Assembly: GCA_965603365.1 (NCBI GenBank)
Contig: CBFDCR010000016.1
Location: 1 to 64,000 of the forward strand
Direction: 5' to 3'
Length of the DNA stretch: 64,000 nt
DNA from: JAHELQ01 sp965603365
Lineage (GTDB): Bacteria > Acidobacteriota > Aminicenantia > UBA2199
In this document: positions 43,788-52,703 of the stretch, in pieces
How the letters are laid out: the number at the start of each line of letters is the position of its first letter
How positions within the stretch are numbered: the first letter of the stretch is position 1
Notes under the pieces: model-generated
Seen by the model: the letters and a program-made list of their open reading frames with translations, nothing else
The model's database searches: none
Told to the model about the DNA's origin: nothing
Program-made: the position numbers and the translations under genes

Positions 43788-44155
43788 GAACGATAGGAGA
43801 ATTTTATAGGGAGGAGATTTTGGTGCGGGACGATCTTATAGATGCCCAATTTCCCGAAAACGACGGGGAGGCACAGGTTGTCAAAGATCTATTTGGCTGG
43901 AAGCTGTATTCCGGCAAGAACTTCATCGAATGCCGCTCCGAATATGAGGCCCGCTATTTAAAGGTATTCTTCGACGCCGGCATGATGGAGGTCAAAATTC
44001 CCAAAGATGATAATTATCTCAAGGAGATTACCCCTGAACTGGAACTTCTAAAATCCAAAATCGACGACATTATCAACAGGTATATAGATACCGTTATGAA
44101 TCGTAAAATAAGAGAAAAAGTCAGGCATGAAGTTTATCAGGAAATCACAAAGTGA
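43784..44155 (+). CDS. Conserved hypothetical protein of the restriction-modification cassette
   Basis: A 123-residue acidic/basic mixed protein: MRTIGEFYREEILVRDDL, WKLYSGKNFIECRSEYEARYLKVFFDAG, and a long C-terminal helix (about 75-123). AAGGAAGG precedes the ATG. It is the fourth gene of the overlapping series. Not a family I recognise; its helix-rich end could mediate protein contact with the methylase-nuclease. Confidence 0.65.
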   Translation: MRTIGEFYREEILVRDDLIDAQFPENDGEAQVVKDLFGWKLYSGKNFIECRSEYEARYLKVFFDAGMMEVKIPKDDNYLKEITPELELLKSKIDDIINRYIDTVMNRKIREKVRHEVYQEITK

Positions 44156-44170
44156 GGGCACAACAGTAAG

Positions 44171-44194
44171 TCCCCCGAGGTGAAAGGGGATTTA
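44171..44194 (+). terminator. Weak hairpin after the restriction-modification cassette
   Basis: TCCCC (44171-44175) pairs with GGGGA (44186-44190), loop of 10 nt, followed by TTTATTT. The stem is short; it may end the plus-strand operon and lies at the 3' end of the convergent GWxTD gene. Confidence 0.4.
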
Positions 44195-46321
44195 TTTGTT
44201 TTTGGGGGAGGTCATTTGTTTTACTTTCTCAACTGTTTTTAAGATAAATGTCTGATCTTTGTTTAATTTTAAAGAGGCGGCGAAGGCTTTTAGAGCCTCC
44301 TCATAATCTTTTAGATTGAGAAAGGTAAAGCCCAGCAGGTTCAGCACCCTGACGTCACTATTGTAGATGTCGTTTGCCTTTACCAGTTCTTTGAGTGCCT
44401 CTCTATAATTTTTCTGGCCAAACAGGGCGGTGGCCCGGGCCAGGTGGTAGTCGAAGGCAAATTTTTCGTCCTGTTTCAGGCTCTCCGCCGCCGCCAGGAC
44501 TTTGTCGTATTTTTTCACTCTGTTCAGGACATGCAAATAGGGTATATATCCTTCCAGAAATGTCGGGTTACTCTCAATACTTCGGGCCAGGTACTGCTCC
44601 GCTGCAGTTAGGTTGCCCACCTTTTCATACTGGCTCCCCAGTATATGGTAGAAATAGAATGGGTTCAGGATGCTGGACTGTTTAAATGCTTCCAGGGGAT
44701 GGGCAAAGGAACTCACCGGCGATACGGCAAATTCGGCCCTCTGGGTCGCCTGGATATTCCCGGACTCATCGATTAGACCGATGATCAGGGTGTAGTAGTC
44801 GGGTTTTAAGTCCTCTCCCTCAAGGGGGTACAAAATATTCAAATCCTCTTTGTAAGCATAACGATTCAGCGGTAAAACGAATTTTTTCTTAAAGTTTGTC
44901 CGATCGTTCATTCCCCTTAAATCGAATTCCAGTTTCCCCTTTTCCCACAACTCTTTATTCAGATTGTAAATCCCGGTGTGAATGACCGGCTGCTCCTTTA
45001 AGCGGAGATTTCTCTCCGGGTCCACGTATAACTTTTTGTCGTTGAACTTGTAGGGAAATAAAAAGTGGTTCCGCCGATCTTCCGCCTTGAAGCCGATGAT
45101 GGGGACGGACAAAATCGTGCGGTTTCCTCTGGGCCATACCGTTATGTCTTTGTCAAAGTAGGCAAATTCTTTGCCCACCGAATTCATGGCAAAGACCATC
45201 AATTTGTATTGACCGGGAATCACCGGGAATGAGTCGTGGATGACGATGCCGTTGCCCCTTAAGGAATCTACCCGATCGGGGTCGATGTAAAAATCGAAGT
45301 TTTTTTTGTACTGGTATATGAACGCTTCGCCCCTCTTCAGGCTCACATTTAATTCATAATTAAAATAGTATTTATCTTTTTCATTGCTGTAGCCCAAAGA
45401 GATCCTTTTGGGTTTTAACGAAATGTTGACGAAGGAAAAGTCCAATCCTTCGTACCTGGTAATGGAGACAACTCTCGAATTGTCCACGTAGTTGACCGAT
45501 TCCTCCACATTCACAAAGCCCTTGAAATTCAAGAAGTGGGTGGCATAGGAGAGGTTGAGCTTCTTGGTGGGGGCCTCCTCGATTTTGGCGAGGACAATGT
45601 TATTCATCAACGGCGGCTGGAATCCCGGGGCTATCTGGTTGGGGATCATGGTGATGGCCGGCATGGCCAGTCCGGGGGCCAGTTCCATGATCTTATTGTA
45701 CAGAGCCTGGTAATCCTGTTCGTTGAATTGCTGGGTTTTAATCAGCAGCGAGGCCGGGCCATCGACATTGGGATGGTAGAGCTTCCACTCGGTGGTGTTG
45801 TGGGGTTTATAGAAGGTGATGTTGAAGTAGGTGGGCAGTCCCAACGATTTATCGCCGTGATAGTACCAGACCTGGGCCGGATACAAACCCGCCTCGCTGT
45901 CAAACCTTTCGATACTGGTGGGTTTCCCCAAAATCATATAGAATCTGCCCATATCGGTCATCCAGCCGGGCCGTCCGACCCCCCTCTTGAAGTATTTGTT
46001 CACATAGGCAAAGCGTCTTACAATTTCATCCTTGTACTCGTTGTCTTCTGTGCCCGGCGTGGAGTCCCGCAACTGCCAGAAGGTGTTGACGAAAATATCC
46101 CGGTCCCTGTTGCTGTCCAGCAGAAAAAATACGTCCCGTTCATCTTCGGCGCTGATGTAGGCCGCCATGTCGATGAAGTGCTTGTAACGATCCTCAAGTT
46201 TTTTGTACTGTTGAGTCCTCTCTTTCCGGGAGAGTTTCAGTTGATGGCCCTGGGGATCGCCATAAACGGAAAAAACAAAACAGATGATGAGTAATGCACC
46301 AGGTAAAATTCTTTTTTTCAT
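44192..46321 (-). CDS. GWxTD-domain protein with C-terminal TPR repeats
   Basis: A 709-residue exported protein: signal peptide (about 1-21), a GWxTD domain (about 40-160) with FWQLRDSTPGTEDNEY, FKRGVGRPGWMTDMGRFYMILGKPT (in part) and the family core GWMTD, a long beta-rich middle (about 240-560), and at least three TPR-like repeats from about 575 (AAEQYLARSIESNP, EALKAFAASLKLNK). GWxTD proteins are almost confined to Acidobacteriota and relatives; their function is unknown. The start is ATG 46321, 6 nt after a -10 hexamer. Confidence 0.9.
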   Translation of the reverse strand: MKKRILPGALLIICFVFSVYGDPQGHQLKLSRKERTQQYKKLEDRYKHFIDMAAYISAEDERDVFFLLDSNRDRDIFVNTFWQLRDSTPGTEDNEYKDEIVRRFAYVNKYFKRGVGRPGWMTDMGRFYMILGKPTSIERFDSEAGLYPAQVWYYHGDKSLGLPTYFNITFYKPHNTTEWKLYHPNVDGPASLLIKTQQFNEQDYQALYNKIMELAPGLAMPAITMIPNQIAPGFQPPLMNNIVLAKIEEAPTKKLNLSYATHFLNFKGFVNVEESVNYVDNSRVVSITRYEGLDFSFVNISLKPKRISLGYSNEKDKYYFNYELNVSLKRGEAFIYQYKKNFDFYIDPDRVDSLRGNGIVIHDSFPVIPGQYKLMVFAMNSVGKEFAYFDKDITVWPRGNRTILSVPIIGFKAEDRRNHFLFPYKFNDKKLYVDPERNLRLKEQPVIHTGIYNLNKELWEKGKLEFDLRGMNDRTNFKKKFVLPLNRYAYKEDLNILYPLEGEDLKPDYYTLIIGLIDESGNIQATQRAEFAVSPVSSFAHPLEAFKQSSILNPFYFYHILGSQYEKVGNLTAAEQYLARSIESNPTFLEGYIPYLHVLNRVKKYDKVLAAAESLKQDEKFAFDYHLARATALFGQKNYREALKELVKANDIYNSDVRVLNLLGFTFLNLKDYEEALKAFAASLKLNKDQTFILKTVEKVKQMTSPKNK

Positions 46322-46327
46322 GCAAAA

Positions 46328-46356
46328 ATTTTATCTTAGTGCACTTTAAAAGTCAA
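46328..46356 (-). promoter_or_regulatory. Sigma-70 promoter of the GWxTD gene, leaderless arrangement
   Basis: Minus-strand TTGACT (46351-46356), 17-bp spacer, TAAAAT (46328-46333), then 6 nt to the ATG at 46321. No ribosome binding site can fit in the transcript. Confidence 0.65.
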
Positions 46357-46370
46357 AGCCTATCTATAAA

Positions 46371-48011
46371 TTATCGGTAGCTGGTGCTGATATCGATGGG
46401 ATTGTTAAGCAAAAAGTCCTCGGTAAAGATCTCCCGGATCACCTCCCCCTGTAGATCTTTCGACAATTGAAAGCCCGAATAGTAGAGGAGGGTGGGGAAT
46501 ATGTCGAAGATAGAGATGTTTTTTATGGGATAATCCCTTTTTAAGGCATTTTTTTCGTACAGAAAGATCGTACCCTGGGAACTCAGGGATTTGTAAACAT
46601 ATAGATCTTTGTCCCCCCACAGGTTCACCAGAATCCGCCGCCAGTAGGGCATGGGTTCGTATTCGAACAGGCTCATAATCATCAGCAGTTCGTTCTCGCC
46701 GGTCGTACTGATGAGATTTCCGATGATGGAGTCGCAGTATTCATAATATCTCTCAATGACCCAACCGTATTTTTTGATTTCCGGCTCCGGAATGTTTTCG
46801 AACAGCCGGTTGTGGTAGTACTGGTAGAAATACTTACTGATGGTGCCCAGGCCCTTCATCTGGATGATGAAATAGTGGAGGTCGGCGTCTTTGAGTTCCG
46901 GGATTCTATTTTTGAGATAGTCATCGAAAAAGAACGACTTCCTGATGATTTCGTACTTTCGGTCATTTTTTTTAAGAATATCGGAAAAAAGAGGCACGAA
47001 GCGGGGGTTGTAATGGAGGGACCTTTCGGTATAGATCGGCGTGTAACGGGGATCGATGAGCTGCAGGGTTTTGAAGTGATTCAGCCTGTAATATTTATTA
47101 ATGTGGTCCAGCGCTTCCACATTTTGCCTCTTGTAAAAGGCGGTGATGTTTAGATTGGCCGAATTTCTGAAGAGTATATAGCGCGGGAAGATGTTAAATT
47201 CATGTTTCAGGTTGGAAATTTTAAATCGGTAACTGGAATGCCAGCGAAACTCTGCCGGTTTTAAGCCCGACAGGGCGGCATTTAATAGGGAGAGATCCAT
47301 GTTGGGCTTGAAGGTCGAGACCTTGCCGTGAACGCCGTTGCTGATCAGGTGGTTGAAATTCAGCAGCTTTTGCTCGGAAGAGAGGGAGAGTATAAAGTTT
47401 AAAGAGAGGCCGTCCATGATGATAATACGCATCTTACGGGGTTCGATTTCCTGCCGCTGCTGCCTCTCCGCATTTACATCGAAGAATTCGTCTCCCCCGT
47501 ATATGGTGGATGTATAAGAGGTCAGCAGGTTGTATGATAACAAAATTAAGAAGAAAATTTGTATCCATCTCTTGTTGATTCTTTTAGAGGTGACAAAGAA
47601 GATGCTGGACACGATAAGCCCCAGGTTGATGAGGAGAATCTTGATGAATTTGGATTTCACCGCAGGGGAGAGGAAATTGAAGTAGTAATCATAGTTAAAA
47701 TACAATATGACCGAAACGATCAGTACCGTAAAAGATAAGAAGTAGGTGATGGTAGGGGGGTTGAAGATACCGATGGGATATTTTTTTTCGGAAAAGAATT
47801 GGATAATGTAAAAGAGAATTCCGATTAGAATAAACCACAACGTGCCGTAAAATAACAGGAGATTCAGGTATAAAGCAAAGAAATCTTCGTTGCTGGCGGA
47901 GATGTGGGGGTTGATTAATAGTATGAGTATTAAAACAAAGTAATTGAAGATTAAGGCGGCAATCAGAAAATTAAAAAAAAGTTTTATGGTTTTCCACAAT
48001 TTATTTATCAA
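46371..48011 (-). CDS. Membrane-anchored alkaline-phosphatase/phosphodiesterase-fold protein
   Basis: A 546-residue protein with about five TM helices in the first 165 residues and an exported domain from about 190. MRIIIMDGLSLNFILSL carries the first metal Asp; NMDLSLLNAALSGLKP fills the nucleophile region (T/S); DADLHYFIIQMKGLG and IFDIFPTLLYYSGF follow as in nucleotide pyrophosphatase/phosphodiesterase proteins. The usual AAHG/DHG metal motif is not obvious, so catalysis is uncertain. It overlaps the FHA gene by 11 bp and is downstream of it. Confidence 0.65.
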   Translation of the reverse strand: MINKLWKTIKLFFNFLIAALIFNYFVLILILLINPHISASNEDFFALYLNLLLFYGTLWFILIGILFYIIQFFSEKKYPIGIFNPPTITYFLSFTVLIVSVILYFNYDYYFNFLSPAVKSKFIKILLINLGLIVSSIFFVTSKRINKRWIQIFFLILLSYNLLTSYTSTIYGGDEFFDVNAERQQRQEIEPRKMRIIIMDGLSLNFILSLSSEQKLLNFNHLISNGVHGKVSTFKPNMDLSLLNAALSGLKPAEFRWHSSYRFKISNLKHEFNIFPRYILFRNSANLNITAFYKRQNVEALDHINKYYRLNHFKTLQLIDPRYTPIYTERSLHYNPRFVPLFSDILKKNDRKYEIIRKSFFFDDYLKNRIPELKDADLHYFIIQMKGLGTISKYFYQYYHNRLFENIPEPEIKKYGWVIERYYEYCDSIIGNLISTTGENELLMIMSLFEYEPMPYWRRILVNLWGDKDLYVYKSLSSQGTIFLYEKNALKRDYPIKNISIFDIFPTLLYYSGFQLSKDLQGEVIREIFTEDFLLNNPIDISTSYR

Positions 48012-48525
48012 ATTCTTTATTTTGAGGGGTGGCGATGAGCATCAATGTCGTCTGACCGACCCTGAATTCGCTCTGGTCGTAAATTTCGGTAATGGAGACC
48101 CGCTTGTCATTTATAAATGTACCATTGGTACTCCCCAGGTCCCTGAGAAAAACTTTATCGTTCCTGACCTCAATGGCCAGATGTTTCCGGGAAATTTCCT
48201 TATCCGGGATGATGAGATCGACCTTTCCTCGTCCTACCAACACATAGGGTTTTTCCAGTTTATAAATGTAACCGGCCCTGGCCCCCTTGATGACAGCTAA
48301 GGACAATTTTTTATCACCGGGTAATTTTAAATTTTCATTGGTCCACAGGGAATCACCGATATTTTCCTGTATGATTTTGGCGGTGTCTTTTTTGCTGGCG
48401 GATTCTTCCTTGGCGGTGACCGAAAATACCGCCTGACATCTGGAGCATTTTACTTTTTTCCGGCCGTGCAACTTCCCATCGGGCACATTATATTGGGCCT
48501 TGCAATTCGGACACTCAATGATCAT
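48001..48525 (-). CDS. FHA-domain protein with N-terminal zinc ribbon
   Basis: A 174-residue protein. An MJ0042-type zinc ribbon (CPNCKAQYNVPDGKL ... VKCSRCQAVFSV; two CXXC pairs) is followed by a linker and an FHA domain (about 75-165) with YVLVGRGKVDLII, EISRKHLAI and DLGSTNGTFINDKRV, the phosphothreonine-binding signature. It probably links a Ser/Thr kinase signal to a partner; the membrane phosphatase-fold gene overlaps its end. Start ATG 48525 lies 6 nt after TATAAT. Confidence 0.9.
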   Translation of the reverse strand: MIIECPNCKAQYNVPDGKLHGRKKVKCSRCQAVFSVTAKEESASKKDTAKIIQENIGDSLWTNENLKLPGDKKLSLAVIKGARAGYIYKLEKPYVLVGRGKVDLIIPDKEISRKHLAIEVRNDKVFLRDLGSTNGTFINDKRVSITEIYDQSEFRVGQTTLMLIATPQNKEFDK

Positions 48526-48531
48526 GCTTTA

Positions 48532-48559
48532 ATTATATAAATAAAACAAAAAAAGTCAA
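48532..48559 (-). promoter_or_regulatory. Sigma-70 promoter of the FHA gene, leaderless arrangement
   Basis: Minus-strand TTGACT (48554-48559), 16-bp spacer, TATAAT (48532-48537), then 6 nt to the ATG at 48525. The -35 overlaps the last codons of proS. Confidence 0.7.
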
Positions 48560-50004
48560 TACGATTTAGCAAATAAGACCGTTTGCAGCGCCTCTTTGCC
48601 GCATACCCCGCATTTCTTTAAATGGGGATCTTTTTCGTCCAAGATGGCCCTGATGGTGGCCGCCGCCTTTTCTTTGGCCTGCTGCTCACATGCCGGGGAG
48701 CCGCACCAGCCGGTCTTGACCAGTCCCCGTTTGCTTTCGATGGTCTGGACCATGTCGTCGAATTCTTGGGTGGTATACGTATTCCGGTCCCGGAAATCCC
48801 TGGCCCGGTCGAACAGGGTTTGCTGAATTTCCTGGAGCAATGTCTTGAGGCTTGATAGCAGACTGTCTTTGCCGACAAAGAGTTTCTTGCGATCGATACG
48901 GTTGACCAATACCACCTGCTTTTTTTCGATATCCTTAGGGCCGATTTCGATGCGAACCGGCACCCCCCGCATCTCCCATTCCGAGAATTTCCAGCCCGGG
49001 GTATAGGTGTCCCGATCATCCAGATAGACGCGCAAGCCATTTTCCTTGAGCATTCTGTAAGTATCGTTTGCTTCGGGCAGCACCGTCGTTTTCCAGTCGC
49101 CCCTGGAGATCGGTATAATCACCGCCTGGAAGGGCGCCACTTCGGGCGGCAGGATCAGGCCGGAGTCGTCGCCGTGCGTCATCACTACCCCGCCAATGAG
49201 CCGGGTGGAAACCCCCCAGGAGGTCTGCCAGGCATATTCCAGTTCCTGGCTCTTATTCTCGAAACGGATATTGAAGGCCTTAGAGAAATTCTGCCCCAGG
49301 TTGTGGGATGTCCCGGCCTGCAGGGCTTTGCCGTCGGGCATCAAGGCTTCGATGCCGTACGTTCTTAAAGCCCCGGCAAACTTTTCGCTCTCCGATTTTA
49401 AGCCCGAAATGACAGGTATGGCCAGATATTTCTCGGCAAAGGTTTTGTATATATTGAGTATACGTAATGTTTCCTCCTCTGCCTCATCATGGCTGGCATG
49501 CACCGTATGCCCCTCCTGCCATAAAAACTCGGTGGTTCTGAGAAAGAGCCGGGTGACCTTTTCCCAGCGCACCACATTGGCCCACTGGTTGATCAGCAGC
49601 GGCAGGTCGCGCCAGGAGGAGATCCATTTGGCATACATGGAACAGATGATGGCTTCAGAGGTGGGGCGTACCGCCCATTTTTCTTCCAGGTTTTCGTCCC
49701 CCCCTTTGGTAACCCAGGCCACTTCCGGGGCAAAGCCTTCGACGTGTTCGGCCTCTTTTTTCAGGAAACTTTCCGGGATGAACAGGGGGAAGTAGGCGTT
49801 GCGGTGGCCGGTCTCCTTAAACATCCTATCCAGGTGTCCCTTGATTAGCTCCCAGATCTCATAGCCGTAGGGTCGAATCACCATCATGCCCTTCATGGGC
49901 GAGTAGTCCGCCAGCTCGGCCCGGCGGACGATTTCGGTATACCACCGGGAAAAATCTTCCGATTTTTTGGTAATTTGTTGGACAAAATCGTTATGTTTCT
50001 CCAT
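48556..50004 (-). CDS. proS: Prolyl-tRNA synthetase, short (archaeal/eukaryotic-like) type
   Basis: A 482-residue class II synthetase without the bacterial editing insertion. Landmarks: GMMVIRPYGYEIWE, GHRNAYFPLFIPESFL, RPTSEAIIC (motif 2 region), FLWQEGHTVH, and GVVMTHGDDSGLILPP (motif 3 area). The C-terminal extension has cysteines CGSPAC and CGVC, a zinc site usual in this type, ending in Tyr. AAGGAG precedes the ATG. It overlaps the protease gene by 14 bp. Confidence 0.95.
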   Translation of the reverse strand: MEKHNDFVQQITKKSEDFSRWYTEIVRRAELADYSPMKGMMVIRPYGYEIWELIKGHLDRMFKETGHRNAYFPLFIPESFLKKEAEHVEGFAPEVAWVTKGGDENLEEKWAVRPTSEAIICSMYAKWISSWRDLPLLINQWANVVRWEKVTRLFLRTTEFLWQEGHTVHASHDEAEEETLRILNIYKTFAEKYLAIPVISGLKSESEKFAGALRTYGIEALMPDGKALQAGTSHNLGQNFSKAFNIRFENKSQELEYAWQTSWGVSTRLIGGVVMTHGDDSGLILPPEVAPFQAVIIPISRGDWKTTVLPEANDTYRMLKENGLRVYLDDRDTYTPGWKFSEWEMRGVPVRIEIGPKDIEKKQVVLVNRIDRKKLFVGKDSLLSSLKTLLQEIQQTLFDRARDFRDRNTYTTQEFDDMVQTIESKRGLVKTGWCGSPACEQQAKEKAAATIRAILDEKDPHLKKCGVCGKEALQTVLFAKSY

Positions 50005-51484
50005 GGGAACTCCTTTCTGTTGACTTTTCCCTTAAAATTTCAATCGCCTTTTGGGTCACGGGGTCTGATTTTAAAAAGATCCCGGCTCCCTCCAGGGAGG
50101 AAAATTTATTGGTCAATACGTCTCGTTCGATTTGGGATTGAATGGCTGCCAGGTGCCGGTTAAATTCAGACGCGTCGTAGTGGATATTGTTTTCCTTCAG
50201 GAAATGTTTAAATTGTTCCAGCACTTCTGTATCGGCCTTAAAATCCTTCTCGATTTTTTTATCACTCTCGATCAATTTCCGTGAAAAACTGAAAAATGCG
50301 CCTTTAGAGATCAGATCGATGATGAGGGGTGGAAATTCATTACCCCGGACATAGACGTCCGGCATCACTCCCCCTTGAATGTCCTGGTTGTGGTCGTAGT
50401 TCGCCTGGCCCAAAAAGAAAAGATAGTCGTCCAGTCTACTGAAATCCCGCTGCAAACATTTCTCGGAGGCGGTGTAATATCTGGCGGTGGTGAGGGCTAA
50501 GGCACTGTTTAACGACAACTGGTTTACCGATTCCACCAGCCCCTTTCCCCATGACCTGGTTCCGACGATGGTCGCCCGCTGATGATCCTTTAGGGCAGAA
50601 GCCACGATCTCGGAGGCGCTGGCGCTGGTGCGGTTAATCAAGACCGCCAGAGTAAGATCTTCAAATTGATTGTCTTCCCGGGCACTAAAGCTGTGCTCGA
50701 TGGTTCTGCCCTTGATAGTCACAATGACTTTACCTCTGGGCAGGAAGAAGTCGGCCACATCCACGGCAGCATAAAGGGAACCGCCGGTGTTTCCCCGCAG
50801 ATCGAGAATCAGGGCATTGATGTTGTTCTCTGCCAGAAGCTTCTCTAAATTTTCCTTGAATTCCCCCGCCGTCGTATGGCCGAAGGTGCGGATACTGATG
50901 TAGCCGATTTTAGGGGCATTGGGCACGACCAGGGCATAGGAGATGGAATTTAGCGGGATTTCGGCCCTCTTGATGCGGAAGGAGATGGGCTTAGCCAACC
51001 CCTCCCGGAAAATCTTGATGTTGACATGGGTGCCTTTATCGCCCCGCAGTCGTCTCAGCACCTCATCCATCCGCATCGTTTCCGTACTCTGGCCGTCGAT
51101 TTCGGTGATCACATCTCCCGGCAGGACGCCCAATTTATAGGCAGGGGTGTCTTTGAGGGGGGTCACGACAGTGAGACGATCTTCATATTTGGTGATGCGG
51201 ATGCCGATGCCGTAGTAATTACCCTGCTGCTCTTCGTTTATGGTTCGGTAGGTGGCGGGGTCCAGGAAGTAGGAGTGGGGGTCCAGGGTCTGGAGTAATC
51301 CTTTGACCGAAGCAAAAACCAGCTTCTCAACGTCCACCTCCCCCGGATAGATCTCTTTAATCAAAGAGTAGATCTTTGCATATTTTTTTAATTGCCGGTC
51401 CCACTGATCGTCCGGTTGAGACGCCCCCTGAAAAATGAACAGCAGGGCAACAATCAAACCTAAACCGACAACAAATCTTTTCAT
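49991..51484 (-). CDS. C-terminal processing (S41) peptidase, CtpA-like
   Basis: A 497-residue protein from MKRFVVG (ATG 51484); the in-frame opening to 51607 lacks support and is upstream of the promoter. Signal segment about 4-20. A PDZ domain (about 85-165; YYGIGIRITKYEDRLTVV, GDVITEIDGQST) precedes the S41 core: LILDLRGNTGGSLYAAVDVAD, then NRTSASASEIVASALKDH with the catalytic Ser, and a Lys in GTRSWGKGLVES. It cleaves proteins at their C-termini in the periplasm. It is co-oriented with and overlaps proS. Confidence 0.93.
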   Translation of the reverse strand: MKRFVVGLGLIVALLFIFQGASQPDDQWDRQLKKYAKIYSLIKEIYPGEVDVEKLVFASVKGLLQTLDPHSYFLDPATYRTINEEQQGNYYGIGIRITKYEDRLTVVTPLKDTPAYKLGVLPGDVITEIDGQSTETMRMDEVLRRLRGDKGTHVNIKIFREGLAKPISFRIKRAEIPLNSISYALVVPNAPKIGYISIRTFGHTTAGEFKENLEKLLAENNINALILDLRGNTGGSLYAAVDVADFFLPRGKVIVTIKGRTIEHSFSAREDNQFEDLTLAVLINRTSASASEIVASALKDHQRATIVGTRSWGKGLVESVNQLSLNSALALTTARYYTASEKCLQRDFSRLDDYLFFLGQANYDHNQDIQGGVMPDVYVRGNEFPPLIIDLISKGAFFSFSRKLIESDKKIEKDFKADTEVLEQFKHFLKENNIHYDASEFNRHLAAIQSQIERDVLTNKFSSLEGAGIFLKSDPVTQKAIEILREKSTERSSHGET

Positions 51485-51490
51485 GCCCCA

Positions 51491-51519
51491 TTTATAGCAA
51501 AATTCCCCCCCCCCGTCAA
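51491..51519 (-). promoter_or_regulatory. Sigma-70 promoter of the S41 peptidase gene, leaderless arrangement
   Basis: Minus-strand TTGACG (51514-51519), 17-bp spacer that includes a ten-G run, TATAAA (51491-51496) with extended -10 TG, then 6 nt to ATG 51484. Confidence 0.65.
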
Positions 51520-51646
51520 ATACAAAATAACAAGAGGCAGGAGGCAATAGGCACGAGCAACATTTTGCCTGTCCCGTTTTCCGTTTTCCCTTCCTCTGTA
51601 TTTTCAATCTTTTGGGTGAAATTTTTAGGCAGAAAAATGCAATTTT

Positions 51647-51675
51647 TTTTCATCCGGAGCGTATGTATTTATAAT
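51647..51675 (+). promoter_or_regulatory. Promoter of the ECF sigma operon, leaderless arrangement
   Basis: TATAAT (51670-51675) lies 7 nt before ATG 51683. The -35 at the right distance is poor (TTTTCA, 51647-51652), so another sigma factor or activator may help. Confidence 0.45.
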
Positions 51676-51682
51676 AGGGTCC

Positions 51683-52258
51683 ATGATGAAAGAAGAAGAC
51701 GCGGTCGCCTGTATTACCCAGTGCCTGGCCGGTAAAAAGGAGGCTTTTGCCCGGATTGTCCGGGGCTTCCAGAAGCAGGTCTATCATCTTTGCTTTCATT
51801 TTACCGGCACCCACCAGGATGCCGAGGACGCCGTGACGGATATCTTTGTCAAGGTGTTCCGCTCCCTGGGCTCCTTTAATGCCAATTACAAGTTTTCGAC
51901 CTGGTTGTACAGGATCACCTACCACCACCTGGTCGAAATAACCCGCAGAAAGAAGAGGGAGCGGCAATACCTGGAGAGTGCCGGTCTCGACCGGGCGGAA
52001 TCGGTTGGGATGGCCGCGCCGGATGCGGTATTCTTCAAAGAAGCGGCAAAAGAGGAGATGCAGAGAGCATTACAATCCTAGCCGCCGCAATACCGCACCG
52101 CCCTGATGTTGAAATACCAGCAGGGATTATCTTACCGGCAGATCGGCGATATCATGGATATTCCCCTCAACACGGTGGGCAGCCTGATTTTAAGGGGCAA
52201 ACGGGAGCTCAGGCAAAGAATCAAACAGAGGGAGGGCTCAAATGAAGTGTCCGGCTGA
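51683..52258 (+). pseudogene. ECF-type RNA polymerase sigma factor interrupted by an in-frame amber codon
   Basis: The frame from ATG 51683 encodes sigma region 2 (AFARIVRGFQKQVYHLCFHF, HQDAEDAVTDIFVKVFRSL, FSTWLYRITYHHLVE) and ends at TAG 52079-52081 after QRALQS. The same frame continues without shift as PPQYRTALMLKYQQGLSYRQ then IGDIMDIPLNTVGSLILRGK, which is sigma region 4, to TGA 52256. ECF factors normally read L-P at the interrupted place, so a single Leu codon (TTG) to TAG change explains it. Full length would be about 191 residues, the family norm. It overlaps the anti-sigma gene by 17 bp. Inactive unless the amber is suppressed or is a base-call error. Confidence 0.88.
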
Positions 52259-52691
52259 GATCGTAATCCAACAATTTATCGACCGGGAGCTGACCCCGGC
52301 GGAGGCGAGAGAGGCAGAGGCGCACCTGAAAGAGTGCCGCCGCTGCCGGCAGTTGGCAGCGCAGATGAAGGACGAGAATGCCGGGATCGGCAGGGGCTTT
52401 GAGATCGATGAGCCGGTGCCGGACCTGGAACCGGCGGTCATGGACAGGATCGTCTCCCCCGGGTCGGGACAAAGGCCGGCTCTCCGTTGGCTGCTGCCGC
52501 TTGCCGCCTCCATGTTGCTGCTGGTGTTCCTGTATTTCCTGGTGTTGATCGATGGCCGCGGCTCCGGGCCGGAGACGGAAACCCGAATCCTGGTCCATTC
52601 GGCCAGAGTGGAGGGCGCGCCCACCCGTCTTCACATTTACGATTCAAAGGACCCGGAAATGAAATTTATCTGGCTGGAAAAAATCCAATAA
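52242..52691 (+). CDS. Zinc-finger-type anti-sigma factor with one TM helix
   Basis: A 149-residue protein. The N-terminal anti-sigma domain has the zinc motif HLKECRRCRQL (H-X3-C-X2-C) and an additional Cys near the start (MKCPAEIV). TM helix at about 82-104. The periplasmic tail is short. It should hold the adjacent ECF sigma factor at the membrane. It overlaps the sigma frame by 17 bp, which shows that the region-4 part past the amber codon was until recently translated. Confidence 0.85.
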   Translation: MKCPAEIVIQQFIDRELTPAEAREAEAHLKECRRCRQLAAQMKDENAGIGRGFEIDEPVPDLEPAVMDRIVSPGSGQRPALRWLLPLAASMLLLVFLYFLVLIDGRGSGPETETRILVHSARVEGAPTRLHIYDSKDPEMKFIWLEKIQ

Positions 52692-52703
52692 AGGAGAAGT
52701 ACG

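Noticed and set aside
49975..50163. Plus-strand short frame across the proS/peptidase overlap
   Set aside because: Shadow of two real minus-strand genes with no signals of its own.
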